This document shows positions 6,838 through 13,943 of a stretch of 18,897 bases of DNA, one piece after another. The stretch lies in contig DCVA01000037.1 in the NCBI GenBank assembly GCA_002327925.1, forward strand, positions 1-18,897, given 5' to 3'. Below the pieces are notes generated by a model that worked only from the letters and a program-made list of their open reading frames with translations, did no database searches and was not told the DNA's origin. Origin of the DNA: Anaerolineales bacterium UBA2200. GTDB lineage: Bacteria; Chloroflexota; Anaerolineae; UBA2200. The translations under genes and the position numbers were made by a program. The stretch's first letter is position 1. Each line of letters starts with the position of its first letter.

Positions 6838-7716
6838 TTACGCCCCCACCTTCTTCCAGTCTTCCAGACCCTTCCACGGGTAGAACAAGTGTTGCACCTG
6901 ATCCTCGGCGATGGACTCGATGGTGCGCACCCCAAAGGCGCGCTGGACCTCATGTTTCGTCTTCCAGGGCTGAATAGCACCGACCGGGCACGCTTTGGCG
7001 CATTCGGGATCCCCATCGCAGCGGTTACAGACGTTCGGGAACCCAGTCTTAGGATTGAGCTTCATCGCGTGCTGTGCGCAGTTCTCGTAGCACAGGCCAC
7101 ACTTGATGCAAAGCTTCTCGTCCACAACCGGGGCGTCCACCGTTGTGCTCCAACTGATCGCCTTGGGGTTGGTAGGGCAAGCTTCCATACAGGGCGAATC
7201 AAGGCCCCCCTTGGCTGCCCCGCCCTCCCATTGACAACCCCAGCAGATAGACGGGACCTGTATCTGGCCGGCGTAAAAGTCGTAGATCCTGATCCGCGAC
7301 AGCTCCGGGTTGAACTCGCCAAAGTTCTTGATCGAGCATGCGCCTTCGCAGATTCGACAACCCGTGCACTTGTCATAGTCCACATGCAATGCCTTGTACG
7401 GTGGGTCCCAGGCGAACCCAGGGTACTCCACCCCGCCTGCCGCAGGCGCCGCGGGGGATGGCACCGCTGCCGGCGGCGGTGCCGTGGGTGCCGTGGTCCC
7501 CGCTGCGCTGCTCGGTGGTGGAGCAGCGGTTGGTGGCGGGGCCACCGTGGGCGCCCTGGTTGGCGTTACCTTTGGGGCACAAGCGGCCAGAGCTTCGGCC
7601 GCCCCAACCGAAACACCAATCAGAGTGGCGTAGCGCAGGAAGTCGCGTCGGGTGATTGCGCCCTGGCGCAGCTGTTCCTGCAGCTCCGCGATCCTTTCAT
7701 ACAGTCTTTCGCTCAT
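6838..7716 (-). CDS. Tat-exported lipoprotein with four [4Fe-4S] motifs, AOR electron partner
   Basis: 292 residues; AAGGAGACTGAAGG precedes ATG 7716. The N-terminus is a 20-residue polar, probably cytoplasmic stretch, then a Tat motif (R23-R24, RRDFLRY), a hydrophobic core and a lipobox ending AAC46. A Pro/Ala/Thr-rich linker (50-95) follows. The rest is an HycB/DmsB-like polyferredoxin with four cysteine sets: C117/120/123/127, C158/161/176/180, C203/206/209/213 and C230/233/239/243. It should pass electrons between the AOR encoded next and another carrier. The predicted location outside the membrane conflicts with a cytoplasmic AOR unless the AOR is co-exported or the signal acts only as an anchor. 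The gene follows the PsbP-like lipoprotein by 124 bases and is probably controlled by the riboswitch at 8667-8753. Confidence 0.85.
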   Translation of the reverse strand: MSERLYERIAELQEQLRQGAITRRDFLRYATLIGVSVGAAEALAACAPKVTPTRAPTVAPPPTAAPPPSSAAGTTAPTAPPPAAVPSPAAPAAGGVEYPGFAWDPPYKALHVDYDKCTGCRICEGACSIKNFGEFNPELSRIRIYDFYAGQIQVPSICWGCQWEGGAAKGGLDSPCMEACPTNPKAISWSTTVDAPVVDEKLCIKCGLCYENCAQHAMKLNPKTGFPNVCNRCDGDPECAKACPVGAIQPWKTKHEVQRAFGVRTIESIAEDQVQHLFYPWKGLEDWKKVGA

Positions 7717-7778
7717 CCTTCAGTCTCCTTTTGGCGGTTTCGCAGACATACCACGAATGTCCTGTACAGCCTACATGG

Positions 7779-7795
7779 GACCGGTCGCGCCGGTC
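7779..7795. repeat. Short inverted repeat between two operon genes
   Basis: GACCGG (7779-7784) and CCGGTC (7790-7795) flank a five-base loop between the lipoprotein and ferredoxin genes. The T run at 7810-7815 is on the plus strand and some 14 bases away, so this does not look like a terminator for the minus-strand operon. It could be an mRNA-processing site or have no function. Confidence 0.25.
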
Positions 7796-7840
7796 TCAGA
7801 GAGGCGTCTTTTTTTCTCCACCACCTCCTCTCCACGGCTA

Positions 7841-8533
7841 TCACGAGTACAACCCAACTGGATACAGCTGCAAGCGTGCGCCTTGCTGCCGACATGCCGG
7901 CGAGTCGGGATGGCCGCTTGCGGATTGACCACCGGCGATGCCCACAGCCCAATGCCATACCCCAGACTGGTCGGGAAACCTCATCGTCTCGAGGAACTCG
8001 CGAATGCGCTCTTTGTCGGACCACACTTCCACGTAATCGTTCGTCTGCCCAGAGATCGGGATCGGCCGGGGGAGGCGGAGAACTAGCCAGGCCTGGCCCT
8101 CGACCGCTCCTTTTACAGAATCGTTTCCGGCCACAATCAGACGTGCCTCCTGGCCCTGAACCTGGATACTCTCAATCGGAACTCCACTGATGTATGGTTG
8201 GATCTTGTCCCATTGCGCGCTCGCTGCAATCTCGTCAATTGTCAGGTTGCCGCCCGCAATCAAGCTGATTTCGAAAAAGCCATCAACGCCCTCGTATCTT
8301 TCGGCGTCGCCAGGTACTCTCTGCCAGTTGGCGGGATACTGGAAACTGATGCCGAAGAGCTTGCTGGAATAGGTCGCGAACAACAACGTAGTGGGCACAC
8401 CCGTTGGCGGCGCCACGGTCGCCACAGATTGCGCAGGGGTTGGCATAGGAGTGCCCCCGGCACAGGCCGCGACCATACACCCGAGGACGGCAAAAACGAC
8501 GATCCGTGACACCAAGTTGGCGACGATACGCAA
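7841..8533 (-). CDS. PsbP-like lipoprotein, first gene of the second AOR operon
   Basis: 230 residues from the TTG at 8533; AGGAG (8545-8541) sits seven bases before it, whereas an in-frame GTG at 8539 is only one base from that site. A hydrophobic stretch ends in a lipobox (VAAC), and a Thr/Pro linker leads to a domain starting LFGISFQYPANWQRV. It contains IDEIAASAQW, then IQVQGQEARLIVAG and a C-terminal IREFLETMRF. This is the pattern of PsbP/Mog1-like single-domain lipoproteins frequent in Chloroflexota, whose role is mostly unknown. The last 30 residues lack recognisable structure. Its place between riboswitch and ferredoxin-AOR genes suggests it assists that enzyme, perhaps in assembly outside the membrane; the first AOR operon has no such gene. 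Ends with TGA. Confidence 0.7.
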   Translation of the reverse strand: MRIVANLVSRIVVFAVLGCMVAACAGGTPMPTPAQSVATVAPPTGVPTTLLFATYSSKLFGISFQYPANWQRVPGDAERYEGVDGFFEISLIAGGNLTIDEIAASAQWDKIQPYISGVPIESIQVQGQEARLIVAGNDSVKGAVEGQAWLVLRLPRPIPISGQTNDYVEVWSDKERIREFLETMRFPDQSGVWHWAVGIAGGQSASGHPDSPACRQQGARLQLYPVGLYS

Positions 8534-8631
8534 CCTCACACTCCTGACTGCCCTGACCCAGGACCTGACGCATAACTCCCAGAGTCCGGCCTACCATCTC
8601 CGGCGAGACACCTGCCGGGTACGTCACCGGG

Positions 8632-8672
8632 AAAAACAAGAGACACGCGCACGATGAAACGCGCGTGTCTCC
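8632..8672 (-). terminator. Intrinsic terminator forming the riboswitch expression platform (second AOR operon)
   Basis: On the minus strand the perfect 11-bp stem GAGACACGCGC / GCGCGTGTCTC (8671-8661 with 8650-8640, ten-base loop) is followed by TTGTTTTT. The 5' arm uses the same GAGAC that forms the 3' side of riboswitch helix P1, so the two structures exclude each other. Confidence 0.85.
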
Positions 8673-8753
8673 TTTGCTCCATGGCGGGCGCGGGCCTTAC
8701 AGCTCGTACCTTGTCGCTCATCCCTCCGCGGGGGAGTGCGATGAGTCGGAGAC
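8667..8753 (-). promoter_or_regulatory. Moco/Tuco-type riboswitch aptamer upstream of the second AOR operon
   Basis: Minus-strand RNA, 5' to 3': P1 strand GTCTCC (8753-8748); CGA; a hairpin closed by CTCATC/GATGAG with an inner CTCC/GGAG; AAGGT; a hairpin with A-C mismatches and a GTAA (GNRA) loop at 8700-8697; CGCCCGCC; GCAAAGGAGAC, whose GGAGAC (8672-8667) closes P1. The same order of conserved blocks occurs at 18676-18763 with a compensatory change in P1, so this is a real structured RNA. The shape with a GNRA tetraloop, and its position before tungsten/molybdenum enzymes twice, fit the molybdenum/tungsten cofactor RNA class. The mismatch-containing tetraloop arm may mean the tungsten form (inference). 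Confidence 0.75.
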
Positions 8754-9024
8754 ATTACATAGAAGACTGCAAATTAACGTCCGAACCACTTAGAACGGCG
8801 CTATCCTGTTGAATCCAACCGTATCCTGAACGCTCGCCCACCGGGGCCTCTGGATAGGCGCGCACCTTGTGGGTGGCCAGCCCGCAGCCCCTCGTCCTAG
8901 GACCCCTGTGACCCAACCACCCACCCGGCGCCGGCTCTCTACCAGGAAAAGCTGCGAGATAGAACCAGCGCCGGTGCTTCATCCATGCCGTTCACCATAG
9001 CACTACAGAGCACACTCTACCATA
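8754..9024. other. Leader/promoter region of the second AOR operon, no gene
   Basis: No frame here looks coding; the longest minus frame (8755-8982) lacks a ribosome site and has a composition unlike the neighbours. The region probably carries the long untranslated leader between the candidate promoter near 9014-9042 and the riboswitch. I see no second strong promoter close to 8760: a TATGTA at 8761-8756 would start transcription inside P1. Confidence 0.5.
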
Positions 9025-9042
9025 CTACTGAGTTTTCGTCAA
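9014..9042 (-). promoter_or_regulatory. Candidate sigma70 promoter for the second AOR operon
   Basis: On the minus strand TTGACG (9042-9037), a 17-base spacer and TAGAGT (9019-9014). It overlaps the last codons of the GntR-family gene. The -35 lies in a CCGATTTGAC block that also occurs at the gntR promoter and upstream of the first AOR promoter. The -10 is weak. Confidence 0.35.
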
Positions 9043-9879
9043 ATCGGGCGGTCCGGCGTCCTCAGTCACCCTCGACCATCCCGTCCAGAAGGGCACCCAC
9101 TCGGCGCTGGCATCGTCGGCGGAAGAACCCGGGGCACGCATCTCCATGCCTGCACCGGGGGTCAGCGAAAAGCGAAAGCAGCCGCGTTTGTACCAGGCTT
9201 CAAACACGTGCACCGTCATCCCGCCCTCACTGCGGGCCATACCACGCATCACCAGTGCCGGCTCACCCGGCACCATGTCCAGCAGTGCAGCGCGCTCGGC
9301 CGGCATCTCCGACACCGAGACGTACTCCTCCGAGTCCACCCACTGGGCACGACCAGATTCCCGGCTAACGCTGCTCATGCTACGATTCTCCACAGCGGCA
9401 GGGATGACAAAGTCGTAGGATATCGGAAGCCATGAGGTACTCACGATCAGGGGTTGCCTGTCCACGCTCAGGAGCCGGCAGATACAGAGAGCCTTACTCC
9501 CGGGAGCGAGGTGTAGAGCACGGACAGCCCACGGCGGAGCAGCATGACAGCCACTGTGCACCACGCTCCTGGTGAGCGACCAGCCATGGGCACGAATCAT
9601 AGGCACGAACCAGTCTTCCAAGCTCAGGCGGCGGCTGCGAAGCAAACCGGCCACGAAGGTGCCCTTGCTCGGGCGCCGGTACACCAGGCCCTCCTCCGCA
9701 AGCTTCTGGGCGGCATGTCGAGCGGTCATGGGGCTGAGGCCAAATTCACGCGCCAGGGCAACTTCTGAGGGGATGCGGTCGCCGGGCTCGAGCTCGCCCT
9801 TGGCGATCGACTCGCGAATGCGGGTTGCTAGCTGCAGGTACAAATGTGCGGGCGAAGACCTGTCCAGCGAGGGTTCCAT
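9025..9879 (-). CDS. GntR/HutC-family transcriptional regulator
   Basis: 284 residues. The N-terminal 75 residues are a GntR winged helix: LYLQLATRIRESIAKGELEP, GDRIPSEVALAREFGLS as the recognition unit, TARHAAQKLAEEGLVYRRPS and KGTFVA as the wing. Residues about 90-240 form a UTRA effector domain (WSLTRSVVHSG, LAPGSKALCICRLLSVD, then ISYDFVIP, and PGEPALVMRGMARSEGG). HutC-type proteins usually bind a small ligand through UTRA and repress nearby operons. It lies between the NuoEFG-like operon and the second AOR operon, with its own promoter at 9912-9941, and could control either; the ligand is unknown. The last 40 residues extend past the usual UTRA end with no recognised motif. GTCAAATCGG blocks near both of its ends are candidate operators. 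Confidence 0.85.
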   Translation of the reverse strand: MEPSLDRSSPAHLYLQLATRIRESIAKGELEPGDRIPSEVALAREFGLSPMTARHAAQKLAEEGLVYRRPSKGTFVAGLLRSRRLSLEDWFVPMIRAHGWSLTRSVVHSGCHAAPPWAVRALHLAPGSKALCICRLLSVDRQPLIVSTSWLPISYDFVIPAAVENRSMSSVSRESGRAQWVDSEEYVSVSEMPAERAALLDMVPGEPALVMRGMARSEGGMTVHVFEAWYKRGCFRFSLTPGAGMEMRAPGSSADDASAEWVPFWTGWSRVTEDAGPPDLTKTQ

Positions 9880-9911
9880 CTCTCGACTCCCATCCTACGT
9901 GTTGCGGCCAC

Positions 9912-9941
9912 ACCATAGCGCACAACCCGACAAACAGTCAA
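9912..9941 (-). promoter_or_regulatory. Sigma70 promoter of the GntR-family gene
   Basis: On the minus strand TTGACT (9941-9936), an 18-base spacer and TATGGT (9917-9912), about 33 bases before the start codon. The -35 again falls in a CCGATTTGAC block (9946-9937). Confidence 0.55.
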
Positions 9942-10068
9942 ATCGGCGACATGCTCACGAGGCCCGACGAGAAACACCAGGACCCACGGACCCCCAACTG
10001 TCGCGTCAGCCGCGCCGACCGGGGACGTCCGCGAATCCTAGTGTTCAGTGGGTGCACTACAGGATGGT

Positions 10069-10089
10069 TCAGGGTGCCATACGCCCTGA
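10069..10089 (-). terminator. Weak hairpin after the NuoEFG-like operon
   Basis: TCAGGG (10069-10074) pairs with CCCTGA (10084-10089) six bases past the stop codon of the fusion gene. No T run follows, so termination here is uncertain. Confidence 0.25.
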
Positions 10090-10094
10090 GCCCA

Positions 10095-12080
10095 CTACGC
10101 CGACTTGGGCGGCGCCTCAACGCGGATGGCCGCTTCACCCTTGATCGGACAGATGAACTCGCAGGCACCGCAGCCGATGCACTTGGTCGCATCGACAATG
10201 GGATACTTCCCTTTGAGACCTTCAATGGTGCCCTGGACCAGCGCGCCCTTGACCGGGCACTCCTTGATGCACAGAAGACAGCGGATGCAGATCTCTGTGT
10301 TGACGACTGCCGTGCCCATCTGCTGCTTGCGCTTTTGTTCCAGCGACAGCTTGGGAATGGCCTGCGTCGGGCAGATCTGCCCGCAGGAGTTGCACTCCCA
10401 GTCACAGGCGCCAGTGCGCGGGATCAGCACGGGCGTCAAGTGAGACTCGATTCCTCCCTCTTTCGCCACCAGGTGCAGGGCATTGTTCGGGCAAATCTTG
10501 ATGCACTGCCCGCAGCGGATGCACTTGCTCAGGAAGTTGTTCTGCTCGGCGCCCGGTGGTCGGATCAGGTACTGGTACTTGCTCTTGAAGGCGTCCATCC
10601 GCAGCAGGAAGGCGCCAGCTACTCCAGCGGCCACGCCAACCAACGCCTTGCGACGGGAAGGATCGTAGCTATAGACCCAGGTCGGCTTGGCCTTGCGTCC
10701 GAACTTGGTCGAACCACTGGGGCAGTCTCCGATGCAGTCCATACACATGATGCACTCGCCCGGGTCACTGGACAGATCCTTGTAGGCGATGGTGTCCATC
10801 GGGCACGAGTGCAGGCAGCAGCCCCACTCAAAGCAGATCTTTTTGTCCACGTAGCGCTTGATCAGTGCGAACTTGGACGTGAGGGCGATGAGGGCACCCA
10901 GCGGGCAAAGGTAGCGGCACCAGAAGCGCTTCGCGAACAGGTTCAAGAACAGCACAATGCCCAGCGGGATCAGCAGCTCGCGGTGAATCAAGGGTCGCAA
11001 GGGAATCTCTGCAACGCGCTGCGCGGCCAGACCATCCGGGATCGCTATGGGCGCCGACTTTTGCAGGAGGTACGGGAAGACCGTGCCGGCCAGCGGCCGT
11101 ACAAAGATGGTGATGGGGTCAAACCACATGAACGCGAGCACGCCCAGCAGCGCGCCACCGACAAAGGCGATCAGCAAGATGTACTTGATGCTGCGTAGCC
11201 AGTTCGGCAGTTTCGGGAACTTGGGTCCGTACGCATGGAGCACCGTGCCCAGAGGGCAAATCCAGCCGCACCAGACGCGACCAATGAGCAGGGTCACGAC
11301 GATGGTGATCAAAGCCGGGATCATATTGGCGATGAGCTCTTTGCCGCCAATCATCGCTACCAGCGCCATCAGGGGATCGAAACGGCTGAACAGGTTGGCC
11401 GGAACGGGCAGAACCTTACCACGCACGGTGTTATAGATCAGGTACAGGAAGAGGGCCAGCATACCGACCTGCACCGCCTGCCGCAGGTAGATCCAGATGC
11501 GGCCCAGGCCCTTGACGGTGATGCCGGGTACGTGCTCGATGGCTCCCGTAGGGCAGTACTTGATACACTTGCCGCAGCTAGCGCAATACGGGTCGGCCTG
11601 GTCATAGGCCGTGGTCACCTTGCGCTGCTGGCCCCGATCCACAAACCCGATCACGTCCTTTTGGGCCACCTCATCGCAGGCGCGCACGCACAGGCCGCAG
11701 AGGATACAATCCTCCGCAGGATTCTCGGTCGAAAAACTGGGCTGCTTGATGCCCAGGCCGGCGGCCAGGTGCTTCAGAGGCCGCACGTTGGGGCAGCGTG
11801 AGAGCAGCAGGTCCACCATCATCTTGCGCGTCTTCAGTGCGGCGGGGGACCTGGCATCGATGACCATCCCCTCCTCCACCGGCAAGTCGCAGGAAGTGGT
11901 GACTGATGAACGGCCGTTGCGGGTGACTTCGACGACGCAGACGCGGCAGGCACCGTAGGGCTTGATGTCCGGTTCCGAACAGAGGTGCGGGATGCCGATG
12001 CCGGCGCTATTGGCCGCCTCCAGGACGGTCATGCCCTCTTTTGCTTCGACTAGTTCTCCGTTAATGGTCAATGCTACCAT
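10095..12080 (-). CDS. NuoG-like ferredoxin domain fused to NapH-type membrane polyferredoxin and NapG-type ferredoxin
   Basis: 661 residues; AGGAG precedes ATG 12080. Residues 1-80 are a [2Fe-2S] domain (C34, C45, C48, C64). The His-Cys cluster segment of NuoG is degraded to SRCPNVRPLKHL. Two [4Fe-4S] sets follow (C125/128/131/135 and C166/169/172/176). Then come a NapH/CcoG-type membrane part (helices near 200-220, 250-268, 298-320 and 368-383) with the WCGWICPLG and WCRYLCPLG signatures, and cysteine-rich loops at 416-453. Residues 476-494 (RRKALVGVAAGVAGAFL) look like a Tat signal now internal. The end (520-645) is a NapG/MauM-like part with four cluster motifs. There is no NuoG molybdopterin domain. 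It probably carries electrons between the NuoEF pair encoded upstream and the membrane or the outside. I do not know this fusion as a named protein. Confidence 0.85.
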   Translation of the reverse strand: MVALTINGELVEAKEGMTVLEAANSAGIGIPHLCSEPDIKPYGACRVCVVEVTRNGRSSVTTSCDLPVEEGMVIDARSPAALKTRKMMVDLLLSRCPNVRPLKHLAAGLGIKQPSFSTENPAEDCILCGLCVRACDEVAQKDVIGFVDRGQQRKVTTAYDQADPYCASCGKCIKYCPTGAIEHVPGITVKGLGRIWIYLRQAVQVGMLALFLYLIYNTVRGKVLPVPANLFSRFDPLMALVAMIGGKELIANMIPALITIVVTLLIGRVWCGWICPLGTVLHAYGPKFPKLPNWLRSIKYILLIAFVGGALLGVLAFMWFDPITIFVRPLAGTVFPYLLQKSAPIAIPDGLAAQRVAEIPLRPLIHRELLIPLGIVLFLNLFAKRFWCRYLCPLGALIALTSKFALIKRYVDKKICFEWGCCLHSCPMDTIAYKDLSSDPGECIMCMDCIGDCPSGSTKFGRKAKPTWVYSYDPSRRKALVGVAAGVAGAFLLRMDAFKSKYQYLIRPPGAEQNNFLSKCIRCGQCIKICPNNALHLVAKEGGIESHLTPVLIPRTGACDWECNSCGQICPTQAIPKLSLEQKRKQQMGTAVVNTEICIRCLLCIKECPVKGALVQGTIEGLKGKYPIVDATKCIGCGACEFICPIKGEAAIRVEAPPKSA

Positions 12081-12089
12081 GTTGGTCTC

Positions 12090-13943
12090 CTATTCCACCT
12101 TGATGGCGTCGAAGCGGCAGACTTCGCGGCAGATGCCACAGCGGATGCATTTCTGCTGGTCAATGACGTGAGCCTGCTTCTTCTCGCCGCTGATCGCTTC
12201 CTGCGGACAATTGCGCTTGCAGAGTCCGCAGCCGGTGCATTTGTCAGCGAGCACCGAGAAGCTGATCAGGTCTTTGCAGACCCCGGCGGGGCACTTCTTG
12301 TCCTTGATGTGCGCTTCGTACTCATCACGGAAGTAGCGCAGTGTGGTCAGCACCGGGTTCGGGGCAGTCCGGCCCAGCGCGCACAACGCTCCGTTGCGCG
12401 TGGTCTCTCCAAGCAGCTCCAGTTGCGCGATGTCGCCCTCTTCACCCTTACCGTGCGTGATCCGCTCGAGGATGTTGTACATGCGCACGACGCCCTCGCG
12501 GCAAGCGGTGCATTTGCCGCACGATTCCGAGCTGTTAAAGCCCATGAAGTAGCGCGCCGTGTCGACCATGCAGGTGTCCTCATCCAGGACGATCATGGCG
12601 CCCGAGCCCATCATGGAGCCGACCTTGGTTAGGCTCTCATAGTCCACTTGCGAATCTGCCAGGCTCTCGGGGATACAACCACCGGATGGGCCACCCGTCT
12701 GCACGGCCTTGAGTTTCTTGCCGTCGCGGATTCCGCCGCCGATGTCGTTGATCAGACGGCGAATGGTGATGCCCATCGGCACTTCTACCAGGCCGGTATT
12801 GTTGACCTTGCCGACGAGCGAAAAGACCATCGTCCCCTTGCTGCCCTCTGTGCCGATCGAGTTGAACCAGTCCGCACCCCGATTGATGATGTGCGGGACC
12901 AGCGCCCAGGTCTTGGTGTTGTTGAGGACGGTGGGCTTGTCCCACAGGCCGCTCTCCGTGGCATGAATGCGCTTGGAGCGCGGCTCGCCAGGCTTGCCTT
13001 CCATGGAGCGCATGAGGGCACTGGACTCGCCGCACACGAACGCACCCGCACCGCGATGGACATCAAAGGTGCAGCTAAAGCCGGACCCGAGGATGTTCTC
13101 GCCCAGCAGCCCGTACGCTTCCGCATCCTTCGCCGCCTTGGTGATGTACTGGACGGCCATGGGGTACTCGTTGCGGATGTAGATGAAGCCGCGGTGGGCA
13201 CCGACGGCGTAGGCACCGATGAGCAGGCCCTCCAGAACGCTGTGCGGGTTACCTTCGATTAGACTGCGGTCCTGATACGCTCCCGGGTCCCCTTCGTCGG
13301 CGTTGATGATAACGTATTTGGTGTCGCCAGGGGCCTTGCGAGCATCCTCCCACTTGCGACCGGTCGGGAATCCGGCGCCCCCACGCCCGCGCAGCTTGGA
13401 GCGTTTGACTTCCTCAATCACTTGATCGGGAGTCATCTCAGACAGAACCTTGGCCAGGGCCTTGTACCCACCCACGGCGACATAGTCCTCGATGCTGGTA
13501 GGGTCGATCAAACCGTTGTCCTCCATCAGCACGCGTCGCTGCTCGCGGTAAAAGGGCACATCGTATTCGTACGTGATCTTCTTGCCCGTAGCAGGATCCT
13601 CGTACAGCAACTTTTCGATGATCTCGCCCTTGGCAATGGTCTTGGAAACGATATCAGGTACCGCTTTGGCGGTCACGCCCGGATAGAAAATGCGCTGCGG
13701 GAAAATGACGACCAGCGGGCCGCGCTCGCAAAAGCCGTGGCAGCCGGTCATCTTGACGTCTACCTGCGAGGCGAGGCCCTGCGCAGCCAGCCCAGCGTGG
13801 AAAGCGTCGGATACGGCCTGGCCCTCGAGCGCTCGACAGCCCGTACCGCCGCAGATGGTGATGGTCTGCTTGTTTGGATCACGGGTGGCCAGAACGTCCT
13901 TCCGCCACGTCTCCAACTCTGTAGCGGATTGTAGCTTAGCCAT
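12090..13943 (-). CDS. nuoF: NuoF/HydB-type NAD(H)-binding flavoprotein subunit
   Basis: 617 residues. The long form seen in HydB/HndC of NAD(P)-linked hydrogenases and formate dehydrogenases: an N-terminal thioredoxin-like [2Fe-2S] domain (C31, C36, C68, C72), then the NuoF core with GRGGAGFPTGRKW (NADH/FMN loop) and INADEGDPGAYQDR, followed by GAGAFVCGESSALMRSMEG and SESCGKCTACREG for a [4Fe-4S] cluster. The C-terminal two-cluster ferredoxin has CTGCGLCKRNCP and CIRCGICREVC. It would exchange electrons between NAD(H) and the iron-sulfur chain; HydB-type proteins can take part in flavin-based bifurcation, which cannot be read from sequence alone. Its start overlaps the end of the NuoE gene by eight bases, and nine bases separate it from the fusion gene, so the three form an operon. 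No hydrogenase or formate dehydrogenase subunit is nearby. Confidence 0.92.
   Translation of the reverse strand: MAKLQSATELETWRKDVLATRDPNKQTITICGGTGCRALEGQAVSDAFHAGLAAQGLASQVDVKMTGCHGFCERGPLVVIFPQRIFYPGVTAKAVPDIVSKTIAKGEIIEKLLYEDPATGKKITYEYDVPFYREQRRVLMEDNGLIDPTSIEDYVAVGGYKALAKVLSEMTPDQVIEEVKRSKLRGRGGAGFPTGRKWEDARKAPGDTKYVIINADEGDPGAYQDRSLIEGNPHSVLEGLLIGAYAVGAHRGFIYIRNEYPMAVQYITKAAKDAEAYGLLGENILGSGFSCTFDVHRGAGAFVCGESSALMRSMEGKPGEPRSKRIHATESGLWDKPTVLNNTKTWALVPHIINRGADWFNSIGTEGSKGTMVFSLVGKVNNTGLVEVPMGITIRRLINDIGGGIRDGKKLKAVQTGGPSGGCIPESLADSQVDYESLTKVGSMMGSGAMIVLDEDTCMVDTARYFMGFNSSESCGKCTACREGVVRMYNILERITHGKGEEGDIAQLELLGETTRNGALCALGRTAPNPVLTTLRYFRDEYEAHIKDKKCPAGVCKDLISFSVLADKCTGCGLCKRNCPQEAISGEKKQAHVIDQQKCIRCGICREVCRFDAIKVE

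Noticed and set aside
6835..8190. 451-codon plus-strand frame opposite the ferredoxin and lipoprotein genes
   Set aside because: Low-complexity Arg/Gly/Trp composition in the middle and no start signal; antisense of the linker-coding DNA.
8755..8982. Small minus-strand frame upstream of the second riboswitch
   Set aside because: No ribosome site, no motif, and it lies in a region expected to be promoter or leader.
9825..11198. Long plus-strand open frame opposite the NuoG-NapH-NapG gene and the GntR gene
   Set aside because: It is antisense to clearly coding sequence, has no ribosome site or recognisable motif, and long shadow frames are expected in G+C-rich genes.
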